Shown here piece by piece: positions 48,690 through 56,318 of a DNA stretch of 58,024 nt (its first letter is position 1; each line of letters begins with the position of its first letter). The notes below the pieces were generated by a model that had not been told where the DNA came from, did not search any database, and saw nothing but the letters and a program-made list of their open reading frames with translations. This stretch comes from Rugosimonospora acidiphila (GTDB lineage Bacteria; Actinomycetota; Actinomycetes; Mycobacteriales; Micromonosporaceae), in assembly GCF_039543385.1 (NCBI RefSeq), contig NZ_BAABJQ010000044.1, positions 1-58,024 on the forward strand. Reading direction: 5' to 3'. A program made the translations under genes and the position numbers.

Positions 48690-49964
48690 ATGAACCAGAC
48701 CCCGGCCCCCGCGGCGCCGGTCGCCCCCGCCGTGCCCGGGCAACCCGCCGTCTCCGGGCCGCCCACCGTCCCAGGGCCGCCCGCCGTCCCAGGGCAGCCC
48801 GCCGTCCCAGGGCAGCCCGGCGCTCCTGACGAACCGGGTGTGCCGGGCGAGCCCCAAGCCCGCGCGTCCCGCGACGCGCGCGAGGCCGAGCCGTCATGGA
48901 GCGCGCTGCTGGCGCGGCTGCTCTCCGGGTGCGAGCTGAGCGCCGCCTCGGCCGCCTGGGCGATGGGACAGGTGGTCCGGGGCGAGGCGTCGCCGGCGCG
49001 GCTGGCCGCCTTCCTGACGGCGCTGCGCGCCAAGGGCGAGACGGCGGCCGAGATCGACGGCTTCGTCGGGGCGCTGCTCGCCGCCGCGACCCCGGTCAGG
49101 ATTCCGGGGCCCACTCTCGACATCGCCGGTACCGGCGGGGACGGGACCAACGCGGTCAACATCTCCACGATGGCCGCCATCGTGGCCGCCGCGACCGGCG
49201 CCAGGGTGGTCAAGCACGGCGGCCGTGCGGCGTCCTCGACCACGGCCGGCTCGGCCGACCTCGTCGAGTGCCTCGGGGTGCCGCTGGACCTGTCCCCGGA
49301 GCGGCTCGCCGCGGTCGCGGTCGAGGCGGGCATCACGTTCCTGTTCGCGGCGCAGGTGCACCCCGGCATGCGCCACGCCGGTCCGGTCCGGCGCGAGCTC
49401 GGCGTACCCACCGTCTTCAACGTGCTCGGGCCGCTGATCAACCCGGCGGATCCGACGCACCGGCTGGTCGGCGTGGCCGACCCCCGCCTCCTGCCGGTCA
49501 TCGCCGAGGTGCTCGCCGCGCGCGGGGCGCGCGGGCTCGTGGTCCGGGGCGACGACGGCCTCGACAAGCTCAGCACCGCCACCACGTCAAGGGTGTGGCG
49601 GGTGAGCGGCGGCCGCGCCGTCCCCGATGCCGTCGACCCGCGTGCCCTGGGCATCCCGAGACCGGCCAGCGGCGCGCTGCGCGGGGGAGACGCGCAGGCG
49701 AACGCGCGGACGGTGCACGCGCTGGTGCGCGGCGAGCCCGGGCCGGTGCGCGACGCCGTGCTGCTCAACGCGGCCGGTGCGCTGGTGGCCGCCGCGCCCG
49801 CGGAGGCGACCCTGGTCGAGCAGCTTCGGGCGGCGTGGGACCGGTGCGCGGAGGCGATCGACTCCGGTGCCGCCTCCCAGACGCTGGCCCGCTGGGTCAC
49901 GGTGGCGTCGGCTCCGGCGCCAGGTGGCACCGGGGAGCGCGGCCTCGGTCGGTTCGCGAGGTAG
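48690..49964 (+). CDS. trpD: Anthranilate phosphoribosyltransferase
   Basis: 424 residues. TrpD transfers phosphoribose from PRPP to anthranilate, step two of tryptophan synthesis. Diagnostic blocks: DIAGTGGDGTNAVNIST (PRPP loop), ARVVKHGGRAASSTTAGSADLVECLG, MRHAGPVRRELGVPTVFNVLGPLINP, VRGDDGLDKLS. An unusual first 65 residues are Pro/Ala/Gly-rich with VPGQPA-type hexapeptide repeats coded by an 18-bp tandem repeat; family members normally lack it. ATG with GGAAGG nine bases upstream. Single trp gene here, controlled by the leader peptide at 48549. Confidence 0.95.
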   Translation: MNQTPAPAAPVAPAVPGQPAVSGPPTVPGPPAVPGQPAVPGQPGAPDEPGVPGEPQARASRDAREAEPSWSALLARLLSGCELSAASAAWAMGQVVRGEASPARLAAFLTALRAKGETAAEIDGFVGALLAAATPVRIPGPTLDIAGTGGDGTNAVNISTMAAIVAAATGARVVKHGGRAASSTTAGSADLVECLGVPLDLSPERLAAVAVEAGITFLFAAQVHPGMRHAGPVRRELGVPTVFNVLGPLINPADPTHRLVGVADPRLLPVIAEVLAARGARGLVVRGDDGLDKLSTATTSRVWRVSGGRAVPDAVDPRALGIPRPASGALRGGDAQANARTVHALVRGEPGPVRDAVLLNAAGALVAAAPAEATLVEQLRAAWDRCAEAIDSGAASQTLARWVTVASAPAPGGTGERGLGRFAR

Positions 49965-50015
49965 GTCAGCCCCTCGATCGACGGCGCTGAGCAGGTAAGA
50001 CGCGTTCCCGACAGG

Positions 50016-50054
50016 TTGACGCTTGCCATGGCGCCAAGTATGCGCCATGATGGC
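50016..50054 (+). promoter_or_regulatory. Promoter and inverted-repeat operator of the RHH-DUF4097-ABC operon
   Basis: TTGACG (50016-50021), 17 bases, TATGCG (50039-50044). The repeat GCCATGGCGC ... GCGCCATG (about 50025-50049), with a further ATGGCG, spans the core promoter, as expected for autoregulation by the ribbon-helix-helix protein. The leader to the ATG at 50058 is very short. Confidence 0.55.
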
Positions 50055-50057
50055 GTC

Positions 50058-50576
50058 ATGGATTTGACGCCCTACATCGAACGGGTCCGACAGGGGCTGC
50101 TGGCGGCGGCCGACGCCATCGGGGAGGAGGGGCGCGCCCTCGCGGAGCGCCTCGTCGTCCCGCTGGACTCGGAGGCGCGGCTGGCCCTGCTCGGCGCGCT
50201 TTCCGAGGCCGCGGACGAGATCACCGGCGAGATGGCGCCGGGCTCGGTCGACCTGCGCCTGAGGGGGCTTGACCCCAGCTTCGTGGTCACCGTGCCGCCG
50301 GCCGACCCTTGGTCGGAGCCATCCGGCGCCAACATGGCGCCAGTGGTGCCAGCGACGCAGACTCCCGGTCCCGAGGACGAGGGGGCGACCGCCCGGATCA
50401 ACTTCCGACCCCCGGAGCAGCTCAAGGCCCGGATCGAGGAGGCCGCCGCCCGGGAGGGGCTGTCGGTCAACGCCTGGCTGGTGCGCGCCGTCGGCGAGGT
50501 ACTCGACGCCTCCGGGCCACGAGACAAGCAGCGCCGGCCGTCCGGCGGCCGGTCATTCACCGGTTGGGTTCGCTGA
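50058..50576 (+). CDS. HicB-like / ribbon-helix-helix protein
   Basis: 172 residues from the ATG at 50058. The C-terminal 45 residues (ARINFRPPEQLKARIEEAAAREGLSVNAWLVRAVGEVLD) form a HicB/CopG-like ribbon-helix-helix. The N-terminal part (MDLTPYIERVRQGLLAAADAIG ... LALLGALSEAADEITGEM) is helical. First gene of an operon with a DUF4097 protein and an ABC exporter. No toxin partner is present, so it is more likely an operon regulator than an antitoxin. Confidence 0.75.
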   Translation: MDLTPYIERVRQGLLAAADAIGEEGRALAERLVVPLDSEARLALLGALSEAADEITGEMAPGSVDLRLRGLDPSFVVTVPPADPWSEPSGANMAPVVPATQTPGPEDEGATARINFRPPEQLKARIEEAAAREGLSVNAWLVRAVGEVLDASGPRDKQRRPSGGRSFTGWVR

Positions 50577-50621
50577 CCGTCATCCCGTCACCCAGTCGCC
50601 CCGTCACCAAGGAGGATCGCC

Positions 50622-51467
50622 ATGCCCACCTACGCCACGCCCGCCCCGATCACCGCCGTGATCGAACTTGTCGCCGGTGACGTCCGGATCATCGCCAGCG
50701 ATCGCGCCGACACCGTGGTCACGGTGCGCCCGCACGATGAGTCGAAGGAGTTTGATGTCAAGACCGCGGCGACGACCCGGGTCGATTACGCCGACGGGAA
50801 GCTGCTGGTCAAGTCCCCCAAGCCGCTGCAGGTGTACCTCACCAGCAAGTCCACGGCCGTCGACGTGACGGTCGAGCTGCCGACCGGTTCGCACCTGCGG
50901 GGCACCACCGCGCAGGGCGACCTGATCTGCGAGGGCCGCCTCGGCGATTGCACGTTCCGAACCTACGACGGCGACATCGTCGTGCATGAGGCCCACCACG
51001 TGCGGCTGACCACCGTCAACGGCCGGATCACGGCCGACCGGATCACCGGTGACGCGCGCGTCACCGGCTCGGGGGAGGTGCGGCTCACCGAGATCGGCGG
51101 TGCCGCGCACGTGAAGAACCTCAACGGGCCCAGTTGGATCGGGCAGGCCGCCGGCGACATTCATGTGAACTCGGCCCACGGCGACATCATCGTCGACCGC
51201 CCCGGCCAGCGGATCGTCGCGCGAACCGCCAGCGGCAGCGTCCGCCTCTACGAGCTGACCCACGGCGAGGCGGTCCTGCAGACCGCCTCCGGTGAGGTCG
51301 AGATCGGCATCCGCCAGGGCAGCGCGGCATGGCTGGACGTCAGGTCGTCGAACGGCCAGGTGCACAACGAACTCGACACGACCGCCGGGCCGGAGCGGAC
51401 CGAGGAGACCGTGCAGGTCCGCGCCCGCACCCTGGACGGCGACATCCTCATCCGCCGCGCCGCCTGA
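50622..51467 (+). CDS. DUF4097 beta-strand-repeat protein
   Basis: 281 residues, cytoplasmic-looking (no signal). Regular short strands rich in Gly/Asp/Thr (GDVRIIASDRADTVVTVRP, VTVELPTGSHLRGTTAQGDL, GDIVVHEAHHVRLTTVNGRI, GDIIVDRPGQRIVARTASGSV, GDILIRRAA) indicate a single-stranded beta-helix of the DUF4097 family. ATG with AAGGAGGA eight bases upstream. It sits between the RHH gene and the ABC exporter genes, a recurrent actinobacterial arrangement. Role unknown. Confidence 0.85.
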   Translation: MPTYATPAPITAVIELVAGDVRIIASDRADTVVTVRPHDESKEFDVKTAATTRVDYADGKLLVKSPKPLQVYLTSKSTAVDVTVELPTGSHLRGTTAQGDLICEGRLGDCTFRTYDGDIVVHEAHHVRLTTVNGRITADRITGDARVTGSGEVRLTEIGGAAHVKNLNGPSWIGQAAGDIHVNSAHGDIIVDRPGQRIVARTASGSVRLYELTHGEAVLQTASGEVEIGIRQGSAAWLDVRSSNGQVHNELDTTAGPERTEETVQVRARTLDGDILIRRAA

Positions 51468-51485
51468 CCGAGCGAAGGAGCAGAC

Positions 51486-52502
51486 ATGACGAACCACACC
51501 GCGCCCACGGCCACCTCGCCCACGGTCGCCGCCTCGCCGGTCGACGGGTCGCTGACCGGAGCGGGCCACGCCATCGCCGTCACCGGCCTGCGCAAGTCCT
51601 ACGGGAACAAACTGGTCCTCGACGGCGTCGACCTGCACGTCGCCGAGGGCTCGGTCTTCGCGCTGCTCGGGCCGAACGGTGCCGGCAAGACCACCATGGT
51701 GCAGATCCTGTCCACCCTGATCCGGGCCGACGGCGGCCGAGTGAACGTCGCCGGGTACGACGTCGCCCGGGAGCCCGACGCGGTGCGCGACCGCATCGGC
51801 GTGACCGGACAGTTCTCCGCGGTGGACAACCTGCTCACCGGCGAGGAAAACCTCAGGCTGATGGCCGACCTGCGCCACCTCGACCGGGCCACGACCCGGC
51901 GGCGCACGGCGGACCTGCTGGAGCGGTTCGACCTGGTCGACGCCGCCCGCAAGCCGGCGGCCACCTACTCCGGTGGCATGCGGCGCCGTCTCGACCTGGC
52001 GATGACGCTGATCGGCGACCCTGGGCTGATCTTCCTCGACGAGCCGACCACCGGCCTCGATCCGCGCAGCCGCCGCACCATGTGGCAGATCATCCGGGAC
52101 CTGGTCAGCGGCGGCGTCACGGTCCTTCTCACCACGCAGTACCTCGAGGAGGCCGACGAACTGGCCGACCGGGTGGCCCTGCTCGATCGCGGTCGCATCA
52201 TCGCCGAGGGCACGCCCACCGAGCTCAAACGGCTGGTTCCCGGCGGCCACATCCGCCTCCAGTTCACCGACCCGCTCCAGCTCGACGCCGCCGCGCGCAC
52301 GTTCGACGTCGGCCAGCGCGACGACGACGCCCTCACCCTGGACGTCGCCGGCGACGGCGGAGTCACCTCGCTGCGGGCGCTCCTCGACCGGCTGGACGGC
52401 GCCTCGATCGACGTCGCGGCCCTGTCCGTGCACACGCCCGACCTCGACGACGTCTTCCTCGCCCTCACCGGCCCCGCCACGACAGAAGGAACGGCCCGAT
52501 GA
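51486..52502 (+). CDS. ABC exporter ATP-binding protein (DrrA type)
   Basis: 338 residues. Walker A GPNGAGKTTMV, signature YSGGMRRRLDLA, Walker B LIFLDEPTTGLD, switch His replaced by Gln in LTTQYLEEADELADR, as in the daunorubicin-resistance DrrA group. The C-terminal 100 residues match the DrrA-specific tail. AAGGAG precedes the ATG. Translationally coupled to the permease (stop and start overlap, ATGA). Exports an unknown lipophilic compound. Confidence 0.92.
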   Translation: MTNHTAPTATSPTVAASPVDGSLTGAGHAIAVTGLRKSYGNKLVLDGVDLHVAEGSVFALLGPNGAGKTTMVQILSTLIRADGGRVNVAGYDVAREPDAVRDRIGVTGQFSAVDNLLTGEENLRLMADLRHLDRATTRRRTADLLERFDLVDAARKPAATYSGGMRRRLDLAMTLIGDPGLIFLDEPTTGLDPRSRRTMWQIIRDLVSGGVTVLLTTQYLEEADELADRVALLDRGRIIAEGTPTELKRLVPGGHIRLQFTDPLQLDAAARTFDVGQRDDDALTLDVAGDGGVTSLRALLDRLDGASIDVAALSVHTPDLDDVFLALTGPATTEGTAR

Positions 52503-53290
52503 CCACGATGTCCCTCGCCGTGCGCGACTCGTCCACCATGCTGCGGCGCAACCTCAAACGGATGCTGCGCTACCCGTCGATGACGCTGATGATGATCGGC
52601 ATGCCGGTACTCTTCCTGCTGCTGTTCGTCTACATCTTCGGCGGCACCCTGGGTAACGGCCTCGGCGGCGCGCAGGCGGGCCGGGCCGCGTACGCCAACT
52701 ACGTGGTACCGGGGATCCTGCTGATCGCCGTGGCCGGCGCCGCTCAGGGAATCGCGGTCTCCGTCGCGATGGACATGACCGAGGGCATCATCGCCCGGTT
52801 CCGTACCATGGCGATCTTCCGCCCCTCCGTGCTGACCGGACACGTGCTGGGCAGTCTCGTCCAGTCCATGCTGAGCCTCGCCGCGATCCTCGGGGTCGGG
52901 CTGCTGGTGGGCTTCCGGCCGAACGCCACGCCGATCGAATGGCTCGCCGTGGCCGGCGTCCTGCTGATGGTCACCTTCGCGATCACCTGGTTCGCCGTCG
53001 CCTGCGGCCTGGTCACCAAGAGCGTCGAGGCGGCCAGCAACCTGCCCATGCCGATCATGCTGCTGCCGTTCCTCGGCAGCGGGTTCGTACCGACCGATTC
53101 CCTGCCCAGGGGCGCGTCGTGGTTCGCCCAGTACCAGCCCTTCACCCCGGTCATCGAGACCCTGCGCGGGCTGATGCTCGGCACCCCCATCGGCAACAAC
53201 GGCGTCCTCGCCGTCGCCTGGTCCGGGGCCATCACCATCGGCTGCTACCTCTGGTCCCGGCGCCTCTACGGCCGTGACCCGTCCCGCTGA
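52499..53290 (+). CDS. ABC-2 type exporter permease (DrrB type)
   Basis: 263 residues with six membrane segments (MTLMMIGMPVLFLLLFVYIF, YVVPGILLIAVAGAAQGIAVSVAMDM, LVQSMLSLAAILGVGLLVGF and so on) and the ABC-2 signature DMTEGIIARFRTMAIFRPSVLTGHV. Start ATG at 52499 overlaps the ATPase stop. Partner of the DrrA-type ATPase. Confidence 0.92.
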   Translation: MTTMSLAVRDSSTMLRRNLKRMLRYPSMTLMMIGMPVLFLLLFVYIFGGTLGNGLGGAQAGRAAYANYVVPGILLIAVAGAAQGIAVSVAMDMTEGIIARFRTMAIFRPSVLTGHVLGSLVQSMLSLAAILGVGLLVGFRPNATPIEWLAVAGVLLMVTFAITWFAVACGLVTKSVEAASNLPMPIMLLPFLGSGFVPTDSLPRGASWFAQYQPFTPVIETLRGLMLGTPIGNNGVLAVAWSGAITIGCYLWSRRLYGRDPSR

Positions 53291-53315
53291 ACCGACTGCT
53301 GAACCCGCCACCGCA

Positions 53316-53345
53316 CTGCCCCGGAACCTGACGGTTCCGGGGCAG
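53316..53345. terminator. Bidirectional terminator
   Basis: Perfect 13-bp stem CTGCCCCGGAACC / GGTTCCGGGGCAG with a 4-base loop, between the convergent exporter permease and NlpC/P60 genes. Confidence 0.9.
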
Positions 53346-53376
53346 CCACGGGTAGCGGTGAGGGCGCGGGTTGGCC

Positions 53377-54372
53377 TCAGGCCCCGGGGCGGCGGTAGCC
53401 GGCGATCGGCAGGTACGGGTTGCTCAGCTGGGTCATCCGCACCACGTCACCGGTGGTCGGCGCGTGCACCACCCAGCCATCGCCCACGTACACGCTCATG
53501 TGGTGGTGGTCGCTGAAGTAAAAGACCAGGTCGCCGGGCTGCAACTGGGAACGCGTGACCGGCTTCGTGTCGTCCCACTGCCACCCGGTGAAGTGGCCGA
53601 GCGTGACGCCGGCCGCCTTCCACGCGTACAGGGCCAGGCCCGAGCAGTCGAAGGTGCTGGGGCCCGCGGTGGCCCACACGTACGGCTTGCCGATCTGCGC
53701 ACAGGCGGTCTTGGCGGCGATCGCGCCGGGGCCGGTGGTCAGCTCGGCGGGGCAGGCGACCGGTTCGTAGGTGCCGCCGGACTTGCCGCTCTCGCCGTAC
53801 GCCTGACGGCGCAGCACCTGCAGGCTGTCCATCTGGTTCTGGATGTCGGTCTTTTCCTTGGACAGCTGCTTGTCCTGCACGGTCTCGGCCGCGATGAGGG
53901 CGTCCAGCGGCTTCTTCTGCGCGTTGTACTTGGCGACCAGGTCGGCGGCGTCCTTGACGGAGTCGGACTGGCGGTGCGCGATGGCGTCCAGCGTTGACAT
54001 CTGGTCGGCCATCGTCGCCGGGGTGCCGGTGGTCAGCAGGGCATCCAGGGGCGAGGTCTCCCCGTACTCGTAGAGCTGCGCGGACAGCGCGCTGACCCGG
54101 GTCAGGGTGAGGTCCACCTGGATCTGCAACGGCTTGATCTGCTTGGCCAGGTTGGCGGACTTCGTCTGGTTCTGCTGCAGCTGCGAGTGCAGCTCGTTGT
54201 ACTGCTCGACGAGCGGTTCCAGCTTGTTCCAGTTGTCGTTGATCTGCCCCTCGATATCCGAGATCGAGGGTGCCGCCTGGGCGGTCGTGCCGGTTCCCAC
54301 AACGAGGAACATCATGGCGGCGACGGCGACAAGGACACGGCGTGGCCGGCTGAGCACTCGGGCGTACGCCAC
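53377..54372 (-). CDS. Secreted NlpC/P60 peptidoglycan endopeptidase
   Basis: 331 residues. Sec leader (VLVAVAAMMFLVVGTGTTAQA, about 13-33), a long coiled coil (about 36-190; QYNELHSQLQQNQTKSANLAKQI), then an NlpC/P60 domain with the catalytic Cys243 (FDCSGLALYAW) and His291 (HHHMSVYVG); His303 is the likely third residue. Hydrolyses peptide stems of cell-wall peptidoglycan, of RipA/RipC type. GTG start with AAGGAG six bases upstream. Directly controlled by a c-di-AMP riboswitch in its leader, the classical arrangement for actinobacterial wall hydrolases. Confidence 0.94.
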   Translation of the reverse strand: MAYARVLSRPRRVLVAVAAMMFLVVGTGTTAQAAPSISDIEGQINDNWNKLEPLVEQYNELHSQLQQNQTKSANLAKQIKPLQIQVDLTLTRVSALSAQLYEYGETSPLDALLTTGTPATMADQMSTLDAIAHRQSDSVKDAADLVAKYNAQKKPLDALIAAETVQDKQLSKEKTDIQNQMDSLQVLRRQAYGESGKSGGTYEPVACPAELTTGPGAIAAKTACAQIGKPYVWATAGPSTFDCSGLALYAWKAAGVTLGHFTGWQWDDTKPVTRSQLQPGDLVFYFSDHHHMSVYVGDGWVVHAPTTGDVVRMTQLSNPYLPIAGYRRPGA

Positions 54373-54393
54373 GGGCGGCTCCTTCTTCCTCGA

Positions 54394-54500
54394 CCGCCTA
54401 CCGGGTTAGCTGACGGGTTCGGGCGGAAGAAGCCCTGCCGCGCGGCTGCGCGGGTTCACCCCAGTGCTTAGGTGGGTTCCCGGCTCGTGGTGACGACTCG
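54394..54500 (-). ncRNA. c-di-AMP riboswitch (ydaO-yuaA class), copy 1
   Basis: Read on the minus strand: conserved blocks GAGCCGGGAACC, GGGGTGAACCCGCG, CCGCCCGAACCCGTCAGCTA and ACCCGGTAGGCGG in the order known for this class. It ends 21 bases before the NlpC/P60 start. Upstream lie a hairpin (54506-54525) and a promoter TTGTAA (54579-54574), 18 bases, TATCGT (54555-54550). Confidence 0.88.
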
Positions 54501-54549
54501 GCGGTGTCCGGCCTCAGGGCCGGACGGTTAGGTGACCTTGGACGACCGA

Positions 54550-54579
54550 ACGATAGCCACCGGCACCCGGTCATTACAA
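54550..54579 (-). promoter_or_regulatory. Promoter of the riboswitch-NlpC/P60 transcript
   Basis: TTGTAA, 18-base spacer, TATCGT on the minus strand, about 50 bases upstream of the riboswitch core. Confidence 0.45.
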
Positions 54580-54647
54580 GCCGGACCGCCCAAGAGGGTA
54601 GTAGTCAGACCGTTACCGATTGACGTGCGTGCCGGTGCTCAGCGTCA

Positions 54648-54875
54648 TTAGCCGGCGAATACTCCGTTCCAATCTTTGATGTGCCAACGGCGCACCAGAC
54701 CGTTGATCACGAACGGCTCGTCCTTGGTGAACTCTTCGGCCGCTTCCCGCGTAGTGAAGATTGCCATAGCACCATCGCGGACCGGGTCGGCAAACGTGCC
54801 GTCCCTCAGCGGCGTGCCCCGATTATGAAACTCATCGAGGCGCCGCGGTGCCCGGGAATACTCGATCGGCAGGCG
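54648..54875 (-). pseudogene. YciI-like protein remnant
   Basis: A minus-strand frame ending at the TAA at 54648 reads RLDEFHNRGTPLRDGTFADP, then VRDGAMAIFTTREAAEEFTK, then DEPFVINGLVRRWHIKDWNG, VFAG: the typical second half of a YCII-related (stress/muconolactone-isomerase-like) protein. The N-terminal strand with its histidine is missing, no start codon precedes RLDEF, and a terminator of the neighbouring gene lies 20 bases upstream. If anything is still made it would start at the internal ATG at 54767 (39 residues). Confidence 0.6.
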
Positions 54876-54896
54876 GCGTCGCCCGGCGAATAGCGG

Positions 54897-54940
54897 GGCG
54901 CCCCGTCCGGGAGCCGGCGACGGCTCCCGGACGAGGCGCC
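54897..54940 (-). terminator. Terminator of the C39-like peptidase gene
   Basis: GGCGCC-c-CGTCCGGGAGCC (54897-54915) pairs with GGCTCCCGGACG-a-GGCGCC (54922-54940), 18 base pairs with one internal mismatch and a 6-base loop. Confidence 0.85.
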
Positions 54941-54988
54941 CGGGTTTCGCTTGTGACGGGAGGAGAGATCTACCCGTCGGCGGTCAGG

Positions 54989-55840
54989 TCAGGAGGAGTA
55001 GCCGCGGGTACCCATCCAGTTGGCCAGGTCGATGGTGGTCATCCAGTAGGTGTCGGCGCCCTCACCGGCCGGGTCGGCGATGTGCACGTCCCGCCCGTTG
55101 TCGCTGTACCCGATGACGGCGATGTAGTGGCCGCCGTCGTACTCGTGGTACCCGCCGGACAGGTCCTGCGCGCTGCCCACGATGTTCGCGACGACGCCGT
55201 ACCCGTTGCTGATCGCGTGCACGACGTTCGCCTGCAGTTGGTCCATTTCAGCCGACGTCGCGCTGCTGCCGGGGATGAAGGTGGTGTGGTAGAAGCTCGT
55301 GCCCTCGAGGCGGTTGAGCTCGGCCGTGGTGTCGGCCGCCGAGTTGGTGCCGGCGGTCGTGGTGCCCATGGCCATGGCGATGGTGTCCTGGCTCGGCGCG
55401 GCGATCTTCGTGCTCGCCGCCATCCGGGTCGAGGCGGGGCCGCAGTAGTAGCCGTTGATCTGGTACTCGAAGTCGAACTTGAGGTCCTTGGCGGCGGGTG
55501 CCACGGGCTTGGCCGGGGCCTTCACGACCTTCGGCGCGGCCGGAACGGTCGACGCGTGGGTCGGTGACGGGGCGGCGGGCGACGGGGCGGCCGGCGACGA
55601 CGCGGCCGATGCCGGCGCGGCGATTTCGGCCCCGGCGTTGCCCGAGCTGTTGATGGTGCCGGCGGCGTTGGCCAGCGAGATGGCCTGGGCGGTGCCGGGG
55701 GCAGTGGAGCGCTTGCCCAGGCTGAGCGGGAGCGCGATCAGCAGGGCCACGCCCAGCATCGTCGCCCAGACCAGGGCGATGCGGTGCGCGCGACTGGGCA
55801 CGGCATGCTTGAAGTGCTTACCGAGATTTTGGGGGTTCAC
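54989..55840 (-). CDS. Secreted C39-like cysteine peptidase
   Basis: 283 residues. N-terminal membrane/signal helix (RIALVWATMLGVALLIALPLSLG, 20-42), an Ala/Pro/Ser-rich linker (about 70-118), then a papain-like C39_2 domain: Cys133 (NGYYCGPASTRMA), His238 (DGGHYIAVIGY), Asp256 (IADPAG). Family members cleave peptides or amide bonds in the envelope; the target is unknown. GTG start with GAGGAA. The 360 bases upstream separate it from a second c-di-AMP riboswitch, so c-di-AMP control is plausible but indirect. Confidence 0.88.
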   Translation of the reverse strand: MNPQNLGKHFKHAVPSRAHRIALVWATMLGVALLIALPLSLGKRSTAPGTAQAISLANAAGTINSSGNAGAEIAAPASAASSPAAPSPAAPSPTHASTVPAAPKVVKAPAKPVAPAAKDLKFDFEYQINGYYCGPASTRMAASTKIAAPSQDTIAMAMGTTTAGTNSAADTTAELNRLEGTSFYHTTFIPGSSATSAEMDQLQANVVHAISNGYGVVANIVGSAQDLSGGYHEYDGGHYIAVIGYSDNGRDVHIADPAGEGADTYWMTTIDLANWMGTRGYSS

Positions 55841-56092
55841 AAATTCCTCGCCAGGGGATTTCTATCGCTCTATGGAAGCGGATGGATTTCTGGAAAGGCC
55901 GACCGGTAAAGGTGTCACAGCCGGATGGAAAAACCATTCCGGGGATTTGTGCGAGGCAGGCTGGTACCACGTCCGGGTGGTGAATCGCCTGAATCGCGAT
56001 CGCGTGCGCGAATTCGGTGACGCTACGGGCTGCTTGTGCCCGGCTGACCGTCCGCGCGCCGCCGGCCGGCGGTGGTGACTATCTCTCCGGCG
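55841..56092. other. Spacer between C39-like gene and riboswitch-linked small ORF
   Basis: No gene. Contains CGCGATCGCG and a short hairpin GGATGG ... CCATTCC; a weak minus-strand promoter is possible near CATAGAGCGATAGA (about 55865). Confidence 0.35.
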
Positions 56093-56185
56093 TCACTGGG
56101 CCGCTGCGACCGGCGCAACGGGGCGCACTGGGTCGAGCGGGAAAAGCGCATGGTTGGACCACGACAACGTGAGTCGCACGAGCAC
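56093..56185 (-). CDS. Possible 30-residue ORF directly under riboswitch 2
   Basis: GTG at 56185 with AAGGAG close upstream, 15 bases after the riboswitch core; product MLVRLTLSWSNHALFPLDPV plus ten residues, ending in TGA. No homology recognised. It may be the surviving beginning of a larger riboswitch-controlled gene or a coupling leader for the C39-like gene 250 bases downstream. Confidence 0.3.
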   Translation of the reverse strand: MLVRLTLSWSNHALFPLDPVRPVAPVAAAQ

Positions 56186-56200
56186 GTTCTCCTTCCGGTG

Positions 56201-56318
56201 CCGCTTACCGGGTTAGCTGACGGATTCGGGCGGGAAAGATCGCCCTACCGCGAATAGAGGTATTCGCGGATTCACCCCACGAGCACGGGTCCCCGATTCG
56301 TGACCTGCACGATTCAGC
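56201..56318 (-). ncRNA. c-di-AMP riboswitch (ydaO-yuaA class), copy 2
   Basis: Minus strand blocks ATCGGGGACCCGTG, GTGGGGTGAATCCGCG, CCGCCCGAATCCGTCAGCTA and ACCCGGTAAGCGG, collinear with copy 1. The P-stem between them (CGCGAATA / TATTCGCGG) is intact. No large gene begins directly downstream. Confidence 0.87.

Noticed and set aside
50058..50576. HicAB toxin-antitoxin module
   Set aside because: Only a HicB-like domain is present; the adjoining genes are DUF4097 and ABC exporter genes, with no HicA-type toxin.
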